Of a stretch of DNA of 64,000 nucleotides, positions 44,738-55,048 are shown in pieces. The notes beneath the pieces were generated by a model. The model ran no database searches. It saw only the letters and a program-made list of their open reading frames with translations, and was not told where the DNA came from. Source of the DNA: Polaribacter glomeratus (GTDB lineage: Bacteria; Bacteroidota; Bacteroidia; Flavobacteriales; Flavobacteriaceae); the NCBI RefSeq assembly GCF_002954665.1, contig NZ_MSCM01000001.1, positions 23,183 through 87,182 on the forward strand, in the 5' to 3' direction. The translations under genes and the position numbers were made by a program. Positions within the stretch are counted from its first letter, which is position 1; every line of letters begins with the position of its first letter.

Positions 44738-45802
44738 ATGATTTCGTCAAAAATTACAGGTACCGGAACCTTTATTCCGACTCTAAAAAAAGAGAACACA
44801 GATTTTTTAAATGAAAAGTTTTTAAACGCTGATGGTTCTGCCCTTGCATCAGAGAATGATGTTATTATAGAAAAATTTAAAGCAATTACAGGTATTCAAG
44901 AAAGACGCTATGCCCGAGCTGAATACACCAGTTCTGATTTGGCTTTTTTTGCTGCTCAAAAAGCAATCGAAGATGCTCATATCAACAAAGAAGAGATCGA
45001 TTATATTATTTTTGCGCATAATTTTGGTGATGTAAAAGTAGGAACGATTCAGGGTGATATGCTACCAAGTTTAGCTACCAGAGTAAAGTATAAGTTAAAA
45101 ATAGAAAACCCAAATTGTGTAGCGTACGATATTTTATTTGGTTGCCCAGGCTGGATTCAAGGTGTTATACAAGCACAAGCTTTTATCAAAGCCGGAATTG
45201 CAAAAAAATGTTTGGTCATTGGAGCAGAAACTTTATCAAGAGTAGTTGATAAGTATGATAGAGATTCTATGATATATAGTGATGGTGCAGGAGCTTGTAT
45301 TGTTGAAGAAACAACAGAAACAGACTCAGGAATTTTAAGTCATGCAACGCAAACTTTTGCAAAAGAAGAAGCCTATTATTTACATTACGGAAGTTCATTT
45401 AACAAAGATGAAGACAAAAATGTACGCTACATTAAAATGTTTGGACGTAAAATTTACGAATTTGCGATAACAAATGTTCCTACGGCAATGAAAATGGCTT
45501 TGGATAAAAGCGGTGTTGATATTAGTGATGTAAAGAAAATTTTTATTCACCAGGCTAATGAAAAAATGGATGAAGCGATTGTAAAACGTTTCTTTAGATT
45601 GTATAAAATGGCAGTACCTGAAGGTATTATGCCAATGAGTATTCATAAATTAGGAAACAGTTCTGTGGCAACAGTGCCAACTTTACTCGATTTGGTTTTA
45701 AAAGGAAAAATTGAGAATCAATCGGTTCATAAAGGTGATGTAATCATTTTAGCCTCTGTAGGAGCGGGAATGAACGTAAATGCGATTGTGTACAAATATT
45801 AA
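44738..45802 (+). CDS. 3-oxoacyl-ACP synthase III family protein (FabH-like)
   Basis: A 354-residue thiolase-fold condensing enzyme. The catalytic Cys is in YDILFGCPGWIQGV, the His in IFIHQANEKMD, and the Asn in LGNSSVATVPTLLDL. Classical FabH starts fatty acid synthesis from acetyl-CoA and malonyl-ACP. This gene is not beside plsX/rpmF and has an unusually long N-terminal segment (FLNEKFLNADGSALASENDVIIEKF), so it may be a specialised paralogue acting on other acyl groups. Its exact substrate is unknown. Confidence 0.85.
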   Translation: MISSKITGTGTFIPTLKKENTDFLNEKFLNADGSALASENDVIIEKFKAITGIQERRYARAEYTSSDLAFFAAQKAIEDAHINKEEIDYIIFAHNFGDVKVGTIQGDMLPSLATRVKYKLKIENPNCVAYDILFGCPGWIQGVIQAQAFIKAGIAKKCLVIGAETLSRVVDKYDRDSMIYSDGAGACIVEETTETDSGILSHATQTFAKEEAYYLHYGSSFNKDEDKNVRYIKMFGRKIYEFAITNVPTAMKMALDKSGVDISDVKKIFIHQANEKMDEAIVKRFFRLYKMAVPEGIMPMSIHKLGNSSVATVPTLLDLVLKGKIENQSVHKGDVIILASVGAGMNVNAIVYKY

Positions 45803-45824
45803 AGTTTTTTATTAAAGGTTTAAA

Positions 45825-45876
45825 GTTCATAGAAAATGAGTTACAATATATACTGTTAACGCTGTTTTCTATGAAC
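45825..45876. repeat. 12-base inverted repeat between the KAS III-like gene and guaA
   Basis: GTTCATAGAAAA at 45825-45836 and TTTTCTATGAAC at 45865-45876 are exact reverse complements around a 28-base loop. There is no T-run directly after it, so a classical terminator is not clear. It may act as a transcript end structure or a protein-binding site. Confidence 0.55.
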
Positions 45877-46009
45877 CTATGTATCTAATCTTTTTAATGA
45901 TATGGTAACTATTTAGTGAACGAATTCTCGATCTTTTTTGCAAATAAATTAACTTAAAAATTCTAACTTCTTATATCGGAAATCTAATATCAAAATATTA
46001 TTTTTGCGC

Positions 46010-47545
46010 ATGCAACAAGACCAAGTACTTATTTTAGATTTTGGATCGCAATACACTCAGTTAATTGCGAGAAGAGTTAGGGAATTAAACATTTATTGTG
46101 AAATTCACCCTTTTAATCATCCACCAAAGGAATTAGAAAACTTTAAAGCAGTCATCTTATCAGGAAGTCCAAACTCTGTAAGAGGAGAAAATGTGCTACA
46201 TCCAGATGTATCGGAAATCAGAGGAAAAAAACCTTTGTTGGCAGTGTGTTATGGAGCGCAATATTTAGCTCATTTTTCTGGAGGAAAAGTAGCACCATCA
46301 AACACAAGAGAATATGGTAGAGCAAATTTGTCATTTGTAAAAAATGATGAAATGTTCTTTCAAAATATTTCTGAAGGCAGCCAAGTTTGGATGAGTCATT
46401 CCGATACTATTAAAGAACTACCAACGAACGGCGTTTTATTGGCAAGTACAAAAGATGTAGAAAATGCGGCTTATAAAATAGCAGGCGAAGATACATTTGC
46501 CATTCAATTTCACCCAGAAGTATATCATACAAAAGACGGAAAACAATTATTGGCAAACTTTTTGGTAGACATTGCAAAGGTTGCACAAACTTGGACGCCA
46601 GATTCTTTTGTAGAAAGTACGGTAGCTGCTATTAAAGAAAAAGTTGGCACAGATAAAGTTGTTTTAGGGCTTTCTGGAGGTGTAGATTCTACGGTTGCAG
46701 CAGTTTTATTACACAAAGCGATCGGCAAAAACTTGTATTGTATTTTTGTTAATAATGGTTTGTTGCGTAAAAATGAGTTCGAAAGCGTACTTAAACAATA
46801 CGAAGGAATGGGTTTAAACGTTAAAGGTGTAGATGCATCAAAACGTTTTTTAGATAAATTAGCAGGTATTTCTGATCCAGAAGGAAAAAGAAAAGCAATT
46901 GGTGGTACCTTTATTGATGTTTTTGATGACGAAGCGCATCATATACAGGATGTAAAATGGTTAGCGCAAGGTACTATTTATCCGGATGTAATTGAATCTG
47001 TATCTGTAAATGGAGGTCCATCAGCAACTATAAAAAGTCATCATAATGTAGGCGGTTTGCCAGATTATATGAAGTTGCAAATTGTGGAACCGTTGCGAAT
47101 GATTTTTAAAGATGAGGTGCGAAGAGTAGGTGCATCTTTAGGTATTGATCCAGAATTATTAGGACGTCATCCTTTTCCTGGACCAGGATTGGGAATTAGA
47201 ATCTTGGGAGATGTTACCGCAGAAAAAGTACGTATTTTACAAGAAGTAGATGCTATTTTTGTAAACGGATTAAAAGAAGATGGTTTGTATGATAAAGTTT
47301 GGCAAGCAGGAGCAATGTTATTACCCGTAAATTCTGTAGGAGTAATGGGTGATGAGCGAACGTATGAAAAAGTGGTTGCTTTAAGAGCGGTAGAAAGTAC
47401 AGACGGTATGACGGCAGATTGGGTAGATTTACCGTATAAATTTTTGCAAAAAATATCGAATAAAATAATAAATCAGGTAAAAGGTGTAAATAGAGTTGTG
47501 TATGACATCAGCTCAAAACCACCTGCAACTATAGAATGGGAATAG
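46010..47545 (+). CDS. guaA: GMP synthase (glutamine-hydrolysing)
   Basis: Aminates XMP to GMP with glutamine-derived ammonia. I chose the ATG at 46010 ([26 protein letters not shown]), giving 511 residues; a TTG two codons upstream is not needed. The glutaminase domain has Cys in AVCYGAQYL and His/Glu in QFHPEVYH. The ATP pyrophosphatase domain has the loop [14 protein letters not shown]. The dimerisation domain ends with the conserved [17 protein letters not shown] followed by C lies directly before the ATG and could be a -7 element; the transcript would then be leaderless or begin elsewhere. Confidence 0.97.
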   Translation: MQQDQVLILDFGSQYTQLIARRVRELNIYCEIHPFNHPPKELENFKAVILSGSPNSVRGENVLHPDVSEIRGKKPLLAVCYGAQYLAHFSGGKVAPSNTREYGRANLSFVKNDEMFFQNISEGSQVWMSHSDTIKELPTNGVLLASTKDVENAAYKIAGEDTFAIQFHPEVYHTKDGKQLLANFLVDIAKVAQTWTPDSFVESTVAAIKEKVGTDKVVLGLSGGVDSTVAAVLLHKAIGKNLYCIFVNNGLLRKNEFESVLKQYEGMGLNVKGVDASKRFLDKLAGISDPEGKRKAIGGTFIDVFDDEAHHIQDVKWLAQGTIYPDVIESVSVNGGPSATIKSHHNVGGLPDYMKLQIVEPLRMIFKDEVRRVGASLGIDPELLGRHPFPGPGLGIRILGDVTAEKVRILQEVDAIFVNGLKEDGLYDKVWQAGAMLLPVNSVGVMGDERTYEKVVALRAVESTDGMTADWVDLPYKFLQKISNKIINQVKGVNRVVYDISSKPPATIEWE

Positions 47546-47550
47546 AACAT

Positions 47551-49164
47551 ATGAAGCACGTAAAAATTTTTATATTTCTATGTATTTTAACATTTACCGT
47601 TTCTTGCGGTCAACAGAAAAGATACATACAATACAAAGTTGAAAAAGGCGAAACTATTAGTAGTATCGCTCGTAATTTAAACATGGATGCGAAAGATTTA
47701 CTTCGTTTAAATCCTGATGTAGCTGGTGGGCTTAGAGCAGATTCTTATATCGTTGTGCCAGAAAAGAGTTTGAACAATTATATGTCTAAAAACATAAAAG
47801 AGCAAACAGAAACTGCTGTAGACACAAATGCAACTTCTAATGAAGACGCTGCTATGGATGCAAAGGCAAAACTTTTAAATGAATTAAGAGAGAAGTATGT
47901 TCTTTATGAGGTTAAAAAAGGAGAGACTTTTTATAACCTAAACAAACTTTTTAATGTTACAAGAGCGCAATTATTAGTACTAAATCCTGAGTTGATTGAA
48001 GGCATTAAAGTTGGTCAGATCTTAAAAATTAAGGAGATAGCTGCTAAAGTTATTTCTGATATAAATTTTTATGATGATTACATTAAGCCAAACACCTCTT
48101 TAAAAGTAGCGTTATTGTTACCGTTTAAAGCAGATCTGTATAATATTGATACACTTGCACCAAAAGAGATTTTTATTAAAAATGCTACTCTTGTAAATAT
48201 TGCAACTGATTTTTATATGGGTGCAGAAATTGCCATAGATTCTTTAAGAGGTCGCGGTGTACAAATAGATTTTAATGTTTTTGATACAGGTGATAGAAGT
48301 GCAAACGGAGTAAGAAGTATTTTGGCAAATAGAAATTTTAACAACAGCGACGTTGTTATTGGTCCTTTGTATTCAGAAGAAGTTAAAATAGTAGCAAATA
48401 GTGTAAATGTTCCGGTTGTATTTCCGGTGTATTCTAATAATCAATCAGAATTTTCTTCTTCAAATATTGTTAAAACATCACCAGAAAAAAGTGTTTTTAG
48501 AGAAGAGTTAGAAAGATATATTAAAGAACACTTTGATCATGGAAACATTATAATTGTGAGTGATGATAAAGCGGCTTCGTTAGAAACGAGTAGAATGTTA
48601 AGGTCTTCTTTACAATCTAAAATTAGTGCAAGTAGCATTCATTTATTAACCCCAAGTAAAGGCTATATTGCAAAATCAAGATTTTCTCAAATATTAAAAC
48701 CAAACACAAAAAACTGGGTTATTATTGCTTCGGATAGCAACTTAATTATTGCTGATGTAATAAATAGTTTAATTAGTTTACCAGAAGAAACCACCACCAA
48801 AGTTTTCTCTTTTGACAAAAGCAACGTCTACGAAAATGTGGATAATAGAAAATTAGCAAAAGTTGGTTTTACCTATGTAAGCGATGAGTTTATTGATGAG
48901 AATTCGCCAGAAACCAGAGCTTTTAACAGTCAATATTACAAAAAGAATAATACATTACCTTCTTTTTATGCTACTAAAGGGTTCGATATAACTTATGATA
49001 TCTTAGTAAGATTAGCATCCGGAAATGATTTAAAGACAACTTTTAAAGACGGCGCATCCTCAAGAATTGAGACAAAATTTGACTACAGAAACCAAGAGTC
49101 AGAGAATCAAGGTTTGTTTATTGTGCAATATAATAAAGATTTAACGTTAACAAAGTTGAAGTAA
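47551..49164 (+). CDS. LysM-domain lipoprotein with periplasmic-binding-like domain
   Basis: The ATG at 47551 gives 537 residues with a lipoprotein signal (LTFTVSC, Cys19); an upstream ATG overlapping guaA is less likely. Two LysM repeats follow: YKVEKGETISSIARNLNMDAKDLLRLNP and YEVKKGETFYNLNKLFNVTRAQLLVLNP, which bind peptidoglycan. The rest (LKVALLLPFKADLYN onward) resembles the type 1 periplasmic binding fold of leucine/isoleucine/valine-binding proteins. It starts 5 bases after guaA and is probably co-transcribed. The function is unknown; anchoring or sensing at the cell wall is plausible. Confidence 0.85.
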   Translation: MKHVKIFIFLCILTFTVSCGQQKRYIQYKVEKGETISSIARNLNMDAKDLLRLNPDVAGGLRADSYIVVPEKSLNNYMSKNIKEQTETAVDTNATSNEDAAMDAKAKLLNELREKYVLYEVKKGETFYNLNKLFNVTRAQLLVLNPELIEGIKVGQILKIKEIAAKVISDINFYDDYIKPNTSLKVALLLPFKADLYNIDTLAPKEIFIKNATLVNIATDFYMGAEIAIDSLRGRGVQIDFNVFDTGDRSANGVRSILANRNFNNSDVVIGPLYSEEVKIVANSVNVPVVFPVYSNNQSEFSSSNIVKTSPEKSVFREELERYIKEHFDHGNIIIVSDDKAASLETSRMLRSSLQSKISASSIHLLTPSKGYIAKSRFSQILKPNTKNWVIIASDSNLIIADVINSLISLPEETTTKVFSFDKSNVYENVDNRKLAKVGFTYVSDEFIDENSPETRAFNSQYYKKNNTLPSFYATKGFDITYDILVRLASGNDLKTTFKDGASSRIETKFDYRNQESENQGLFIVQYNKDLTLTKLK

Positions 49165-49219
49165 TATTTTATACATTTAAGGTATTTTAATCAGTTAGTA
49201 ATGAAAAATATATAAAATA

Positions 49220-49248
49220 AAAAAATCCGCTAAAAGCGGATTTTTTTT
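49220..49248. terminator. Bidirectional terminator between convergent genes
   Basis: AATCCGC and GCGGATT pair around TAAAA, with A-runs upstream and T-runs downstream, so it can end transcription from both the LysM gene and the minus-strand gene at 49268. Confidence 0.9.
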
Positions 49249-49267
49249 ATATTAGAAATTAAGAAAA

Positions 49268-49783
49268 TTAGATTTTCTTCATCTGTGTTTTCATCATTTG
49301 TATTTGCTCTTTTAGCATGCCGTGTTTGTCTAATTTTTTAGCTTCTGCCATTAAATTAGTTGCTTCTCGCTTGCGTCTTTTGGTCATTGCAATTCCTGCT
49401 AATTGTAATTTTGCCATTGCTAAATCATGATCCATAGACAAGCCTATTTTTACCGCTTTACGCAAATATTTTTCTGCTTGTGTAATGTTCGTTTGGCTTA
49501 ACATAATTCCGTGTAAATAGTTATAATACCCTTGTTGTTTTGTAATCAAAGCAGCCTCTGGGTTTTTGATATAGTTTAACCATTTTTGTGCTGCAGGAAA
49601 ATTTTGTTTACGCAATTGTAAAAAAGCCAATAAAATAAATTCATTTTTAAAATAGAACAAAATGAAAATTCCGGCGAATAATAAGATGGAAATTCCGTTC
49701 ATAATATTTCCTTGACTAAATTGGTAAACAGCCCAAGCTGAAATTAAAGCTGCTAAAACTAATTTTATGTTTTTATGAAACAT
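49268..49783 (-). CDS. Membrane protein with TPR-like repeats
   Basis: A 171-residue protein. Two hydrophobic helices at about 7-45 are followed by helical pairs that look like TPR motifs (FPAAQKWLNYIKNPEAAL, YYNYLHGIMLSQTNITQAEKYLRKAVKIGLSMDHDLAMAKLQLAGIAM). A basic C-terminus follows. I do not recognise a named family; similar small TPR membrane proteins are common in Flavobacteriaceae. It is followed by the bidirectional terminator. The gap upstream, of about 145 bases, holds nothing notable. Confidence 0.65.
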   Translation of the reverse strand: MFHKNIKLVLAALISAWAVYQFSQGNIMNGISILLFAGIFILFYFKNEFILLAFLQLRKQNFPAAQKWLNYIKNPEAALITKQQGYYNYLHGIMLSQTNITQAEKYLRKAVKIGLSMDHDLAMAKLQLAGIAMTKRRKREATNLMAEAKKLDKHGMLKEQIQMMKTQMKKI

Positions 49784-49929
49784 TGTATATATATAATTTT
49801 TTGTAATCTCGATTAAATTCGAGCGATCGTTTTACTAAGTGAAATGCAAAAATACATTTTAAAATGAAAATACCTACAAGCTTTTTATATTGAATCTAGT
49901 TCAGGATAAGAAAACTTGTAGGGATTAAA

Positions 49930-52900
49930 CTATTTCTTGTAGTGTTTTTTATATTTAAACCAAGAAAATGTTCCAAGAATGGCAACAAATCCTATGGAGT
50001 AGTATACAGTTGTTGGTGTAATTACTCGATCTCCACTCGCATAAGAATGCAATCCAGATAAATAGAAATTTACTCCAAAGTAAGTCATCATAATAGATGC
50101 ATATGCAATGATAGACCAAAGATTAAAGGTATATCTACCTCGTAAACCAGGAATTAAACGCATATGTAAAACAAAAGCGTACACCATAATAGAGATTAGT
50201 GCCCAAGTTTCCTTTGGATCCCAACCCCAATAACGACCCCAACTTTCATTGGCCCACATACCGCCTAAAAAAGTACCGATTGTTAGCATAACGAGTCCAA
50301 CAGTAATTGCCATTTCGTTTATAACGGTAAGTTCTTTAATATGAACATCCATTCTTTTTTTATTATTTTCATTGGTAAATAGCATTATGAAAAGAGAGAA
50401 TATTCCTAAAATTAACCCTAGAGTGAAAGGACCATAACTTGCCACAATTATTGAAACATGCACTTTTAACCACCAAGAATTTAATACAGGTTGTAAATTT
50501 GCAATCTCTGGATCTAACCAACTTTGACTTGCAAAAAATAGTGTAACTGCAGTAATAAATGTAGTTGCAGTAATGGTTAAAGCAGATTTTCTGCCTAAAA
50601 ATAATCCAAATAACATGGTTGCCCAGGCTACAAAGATGATAGATTCATAGGCATTACTCCAAGGTGCGTTTCCACTAATGTACCATCTTGCAGCCAAGCC
50701 TAAAGTGTGCAGTATAAAGAAAGAGACAACAACACCAATTAAAATTTTTACAACATAATTAATCCATTTTTTAGCACTAAATATCTGTGCAACTACAAAT
50801 AGTATTAAAAGTAAACTTGCAAAACCATAATAACGCACCAATTTTGAAAAAACACTGTATTTGTTGTACGCGATTTCTAATTCTACTTGCCTATCTGAAG
50901 GAAGAACTTCTGACCCAAACTTCTCTTGATATTTTTTTATACCCGCTAAAAGCTGATTTGCTTTAGTATAATCGCCTGTTTTTTTTGCCGTTTGCAATAA
51001 CTGCACATAAAGAGGTAATGATTTGCGAACAAAGATTGAATCTTGTGGTTTAAAACCTTCTGTTGACGAAGTTTCTGGTTGTGAAACCCATTTATTATTT
51101 TCATCACCAGGAATTGGGTAAATTTTTAAAATTCCACCACCAATTGCACCATATAATAAGCCAACTCTTTTATCAATTTTAATCAAATCTTTATCAAAAT
51201 AACTCTTTACACTTTTCTTTTGTGCTTCGGCAACGTCTTCTCTAATTTTATAAGTTGCATTATCTGTAAAAAAATCTGATAAACGGGCATATTTGGCAGT
51301 TTCAGGTAAACCTAATTGTGCTCTAATTTTTGTATTTCCTTTCTCTAAAAAAACAGCAGGAACTTCATACCAAAGCCTTGGGTTTTCTATAATAGATAGT
51401 AAAACCTGACTAGGTTCCATGCCATATAAAGTTTCTGTTTGACTAACTTTTCTTACCAATTCTGATGCAAAAGTATGCGCAGGTTTCATTCGCCCACCAG
51501 CATCCTGAATTACTAATTTGTTAAAACTTTCTGCATGTTCTAAAGAAACTAAATTAGATTTTAATAAAGAATCTACTTGTTGATCAGAAATTCTGCTAGC
51601 GCCATGCCCATTTTCATGTTGGCTGTAACTAAAAGAAGATAAGAAAACAGCAAGCATAACAGACATCGTTATTTTTTTCTTTCTAATTTTCTTTAATGAG
51701 TTTTTTAAATCATCAAATCGTGTAAACTTTGCAAAGAAGATACAAATCATGCCTGTATATAAAAATGAATATCCTAAATATGTAATTAGGGTTCCCAAAA
51801 AATCATGATTTACAGAAAGGTGCGTTTGTTCTTTCTCTCCGGATAAATCATAACTAGCCTGAAATAGTTTATAACCTTTATGGTCTAAAATATGATTCAT
51901 AAAAATTCTAAAATCAAAGGTTTCATTATCATCAATTACAGTTACTTCACTAGCGTATGAGGCTGCACTTTCTGATCCTGGATATTTTTCTAGCTGAAAA
52001 TCATTCAGTTTTACTTTAAAAGGAGTTTCTAATATTTTCGCTCCATACCACATTCTAAAATTCAATCCATTCAAGGTAAATTCTTTTGTATCATCGCTAT
52101 TAAATTTCCCGCCTGTAAGTTCTACTCTTTTTGTTTCGTTATTAGTGATAATATCTAAAACAACAACATCTAACATTTTATCATCTTTAACGCCACTAAT
52201 GGTTTTCATTACTCCTTTACTAGGATATTGAGGCACTACAAAAGGCAATCCATGCACATTGTAAAGAGAACGTAATTTAAAATCTTGAATGCTGTCTTGT
52301 GCCAAGGTTCCTTTTTCTTGAGTTGCCATAACTTGAAAAGTACCAGCTTCTTTTGCATTAATTTTTAAGGAGTCATTTCTCTTAAAAATATTGATGGATG
52401 CTGAATTGTCTGGAGCATTGTAACCCACTAAAATATTGTGGATATTTTGAATAGTACCAGATTTTATATAATGTTCATGTCTACTTCCGCTAGAAGATTC
52501 CACGAAAAACAAATACTCATCTCCGTTTTCATCATCAACTAATTTTTTCTCTGCCCAAGGGATGTAATCCACTAAATTTACTTTGTATTCTTTGTCTCTA
52601 AATGCATCTGCATAAGACCAAGAATTTTTGCCCCAAGCAGAAAGTAAAATAGGTTTATGAACTGTTTTTTGTTCTTCATTGTTATCTACAATGACATTTA
52701 TGTAGGTAGTTTCTGATAAAAATTGACTGGTAGTTTGACCTTCATCGATCAACATAATACCTTCAAAACCAATATATCTTGTTACTGCAGCGCCTACAAG
52801 AATTAATAAAAAAGATAAATGAAACATTAATGTAGCCCATTTTTCTTTTTTGTACAATCTGTATCTAAATATGTTTCCAAAAAAATTGATCATAAAAAAG

Positions 52901-53064
52901 ACCATAATCGCTTCAAACCACCAAGCGTTATAAACTAAAGCTTTAGAGGTTTGCGTGCCATAGTCATTTTCTATAAAAGTTGCAATGCCCATCGCAGCTG
53001 CAAAAATAATAAATAAGACTGCTGTTAATCGTGTTGAGTAGAGGAAATTGAAAATTTTTTTCAT
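49930..53064 (-). CDS. ResB-CcsA fusion, cytochrome c biogenesis protein
   Basis: A 1044-residue membrane protein joining the ResB part (N-terminal, residues about 1-430, with three or four helices and a periplasmic domain) to the CcsA part (C-terminal, about 690-1040). The haem-handling motif WGWDPKETW lies in the CcsA part (GRYWGWDPKETWALISIMVYAF). The system II cytochrome c assembly machine passes haem to apocytochromes outside the membrane. Such fusions are known in Bacteroidota and Epsilonproteobacteria. A long soluble region between the parts (about 470-700) is typical of the Bacteroidota form. It stands alone on the minus strand. Confidence 0.9.
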   Translation of the reverse strand: MKKIFNFLYSTRLTAVLFIIFAAAMGIATFIENDYGTQTSKALVYNAWWFEAIMVFFMINFFGNIFRYRLYKKEKWATLMFHLSFLLILVGAAVTRYIGFEGIMLIDEGQTTSQFLSETTYINVIVDNNEEQKTVHKPILLSAWGKNSWSYADAFRDKEYKVNLVDYIPWAEKKLVDDENGDEYLFFVESSSGSRHEHYIKSGTIQNIHNILVGYNAPDNSASINIFKRNDSLKINAKEAGTFQVMATQEKGTLAQDSIQDFKLRSLYNVHGLPFVVPQYPSKGVMKTISGVKDDKMLDVVVLDIITNNETKRVELTGGKFNSDDTKEFTLNGLNFRMWYGAKILETPFKVKLNDFQLEKYPGSESAASYASEVTVIDDNETFDFRIFMNHILDHKGYKLFQASYDLSGEKEQTHLSVNHDFLGTLITYLGYSFLYTGMICIFFAKFTRFDDLKNSLKKIRKKKITMSVMLAVFLSSFSYSQHENGHGASRISDQQVDSLLKSNLVSLEHAESFNKLVIQDAGGRMKPAHTFASELVRKVSQTETLYGMEPSQVLLSIIENPRLWYEVPAVFLEKGNTKIRAQLGLPETAKYARLSDFFTDNATYKIREDVAEAQKKSVKSYFDKDLIKIDKRVGLLYGAIGGGILKIYPIPGDENNKWVSQPETSSTEGFKPQDSIFVRKSLPLYVQLLQTAKKTGDYTKANQLLAGIKKYQEKFGSEVLPSDRQVELEIAYNKYSVFSKLVRYYGFASLLLILFVVAQIFSAKKWINYVVKILIGVVVSFFILHTLGLAARWYISGNAPWSNAYESIIFVAWATMLFGLFLGRKSALTITATTFITAVTLFFASQSWLDPEIANLQPVLNSWWLKVHVSIIVASYGPFTLGLILGIFSLFIMLFTNENNKKRMDVHIKELTVINEMAITVGLVMLTIGTFLGGMWANESWGRYWGWDPKETWALISIMVYAFVLHMRLIPGLRGRYTFNLWSIIAYASIMMTYFGVNFYLSGLHSYASGDRVITPTTVYYSIGFVAILGTFSWFKYKKHYKK

Positions 53065-53284
53065 CTGAATTGTTGCTTTTTAAAGTCATGCAAAAATAAG
53101 GATAAAAGCAACAAGACTTGATACTGATAGGATGTTTTTTGTTGTTAAGAAGTGTTAAAAATTAGCTTAAAAGTTATTTTGGCAGCTTATTATTTACTCT
53201 TTTTTTGTAATCTGTAATTAGTAGTTTCGCCTAGTACTATTTCTTTGATTATTGGATATTATAAATATTCAAATTAGAAATCAT

Positions 53285-53524
53285 CTAATGTTGTTTTTTA
53301 TATTTTAAAAGAGAAATTAGAGAAACAAAAGCCCATACACCTTCAAGAATTATAAAAGGAAGATATTCCATTAAAATGGATGCAACACAAGCTAAACTTG
53401 CGCCAATTAAGTTGAATAGGATAAAAAATAAGTTTTTATGGTGTAGTTTGCCGCTTATATTTAAGATGTAGGCAAAAAGTATAAAGGAAACACCCACAGA
53501 ACCAATCCAGTCTATTATGTTCAT
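53285..53524 (-). CDS. Small CBU_0592-type membrane protein
   Basis: A 79-residue protein with three hydrophobic helices: WIGSVGVSFILFAYILNI, FFILFNLIGASLACVASIL and FIILEGVWAFVSLISLL. The small family is found in many bacteria and has no known function. The gene is 28 bases downstream of the LRR gene on the same strand. Confidence 0.75.
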   Translation of the reverse strand: MNIIDWIGSVGVSFILFAYILNISGKLHHKNLFFILFNLIGASLACVASILMEYLPFIILEGVWAFVSLISLLKYKKQH

Positions 53525-53552
53525 TTGTTAAATTTTATTAAGGTTTTTAAAA

Positions 53553-54947
53553 CTATTTATCGCTTCTTGTTTGATACTTTATAGAACAATTTGGCAGCCA
53601 ATTCTTTAAATTTTCTTTGTCTTTTTTTGTCAGAAAATCATCATCTATTTTCAATGACTTTAGGTTTGTCAACTTCCTTATATTTGAGGAAATTGATTTT
53701 ATAGGATTATCCCAAATTTCTAATTTCTCAAGCTGAACCATATCTCCGATATTTTCTGGAATACTTTCTATTTGATTATCAAAAATTAAGAGCACTTTAA
53801 TATTTGATAAATAGTGCGTTTCAATACCTAATTTATGTATCTTATTTGAATACAAATCAAGAGTTTCTAATTTTTCAAGACGTTTATCTACAAAAGACAA
53901 ATTAGTAAATGAATTCCCATCTAAAGAAAGCCATTTTAAATTTGGGATGTTTTTAATTTCGTCTGGTAGTTGTGTTAGTTTGTTTCTTGATATATCAAAA
54001 TATTCTAAATTACCATATTCTGATAAATCACAATTAATTTCTTTAATTCTTGTTGCAGCAAACGAGAGACTCTTTAATCGCTTTAGTTTATTTAGGGCAC
54101 AAGGAAATTCACTGATCGGATTTGCAGCCATAATTAAATCTTGCAACGTGCTAATTTCAAAAACTTGTTTTGGTATTTCTGTTAAATCATTACCTGTTAG
54201 AATTGCTTTGTAAATATTCAATGTATCTAATCCATCGGGCAATGAAGTCAATCCTTTACTTTGAAGCCATAAATATTTTCCTTTAATATCAGACCAAATA
54301 ATCGGGTTCTTTCTTTTATAACTGCTGTTAATATTGTTAAGCTCAATGTCATTACAGAGCGCTGTAATTTTAGTTTTAGCAGTATTCTCTTTAGATTTCT
54401 GGGTTGTAAAAAGCCACGCTTTTATTACATTTTCATTGATGATGCAGTCATATTCGAAATTTGGATTCCAATTAATTTTATCAATATCGGTTACCCTGCC
54501 ATTTTCAGTATATAATTGAATTCTGTTAGGTATTTCTTCAATTTTTGTTGATGTTATAAGGATTCCGTTTTCCGGAATATTTATTTTTTTAGTCCAAAAG
54601 ATAGTTTCTGGAAGTTTTGGATACGCATCAATACCGAATATTATTCCAGCTTCTCCATTAAAGCCTTTTGGAAATATAATTTGGTTATGCTCTTGCCATT
54701 TTAAATAGGACCAACATAAAAATAATACATAAATGACTGTAATACTAATTTGACTTATTTTAAAAACTCTTTTGTTGGTTATACTTATTTTAAGTAAAAA
54801 GTCAATTAGATAAAGTAGAAGCCCAATACCTGCAATACACAACCCGAGAAGTATCAAATACCCTAAAGGGAGAACAGCAATGCTTAATCCAATTACTATT
54901 GTAAGAAATCCACAAACTTTTAATGGCGTTGCTACAATTCTTTTCAC
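53553..54947 (-). CDS. Leucine-rich-repeat protein with N-terminal membrane helices
   Basis: A 464-residue protein. Residues about 1-80 hold three hydrophobic segments. A poorly conserved middle follows, and from about residue 245 there are eight or so LRR units of the type LxxLxLxxNxLxxLPxxI, for example LEYFDISRNKLTQLPDEIKNIPNLKWLSLDGNSF and LEKLETLDLYSNKIHKL. Plant-like cytosolic LRRs of this kind bind proteins. No catalytic domain is visible. Function is unknown. It runs opposite to nothing nearby and may be co-transcribed with the small membrane protein downstream. Confidence 0.75.
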   Translation of the reverse strand: MKRIVATPLKVCGFLTIVIGLSIAVLPLGYLILLGLCIAGIGLLLYLIDFLLKISITNKRVFKISQISITVIYVLFLCWSYLKWQEHNQIIFPKGFNGEAGIIFGIDAYPKLPETIFWTKKINIPENGILITSTKIEEIPNRIQLYTENGRVTDIDKINWNPNFEYDCIINENVIKAWLFTTQKSKENTAKTKITALCNDIELNNINSSYKRKNPIIWSDIKGKYLWLQSKGLTSLPDGLDTLNIYKAILTGNDLTEIPKQVFEISTLQDLIMAANPISEFPCALNKLKRLKSLSFAATRIKEINCDLSEYGNLEYFDISRNKLTQLPDEIKNIPNLKWLSLDGNSFTNLSFVDKRLEKLETLDLYSNKIHKLGIETHYLSNIKVLLIFDNQIESIPENIGDMVQLEKLEIWDNPIKSISSNIRKLTNLKSLKIDDDFLTKKDKENLKNWLPNCSIKYQTRSDK

Positions 54948-55048
54948 AGTTTTTGAGTATTAATTTTAATAAGAGGATTAAGCAGATTAATATTCTTAAC
55001 AACGAAATAACCAAGCATGTGCTAAGTTGAATCTAAAAGCTAAAAAAT

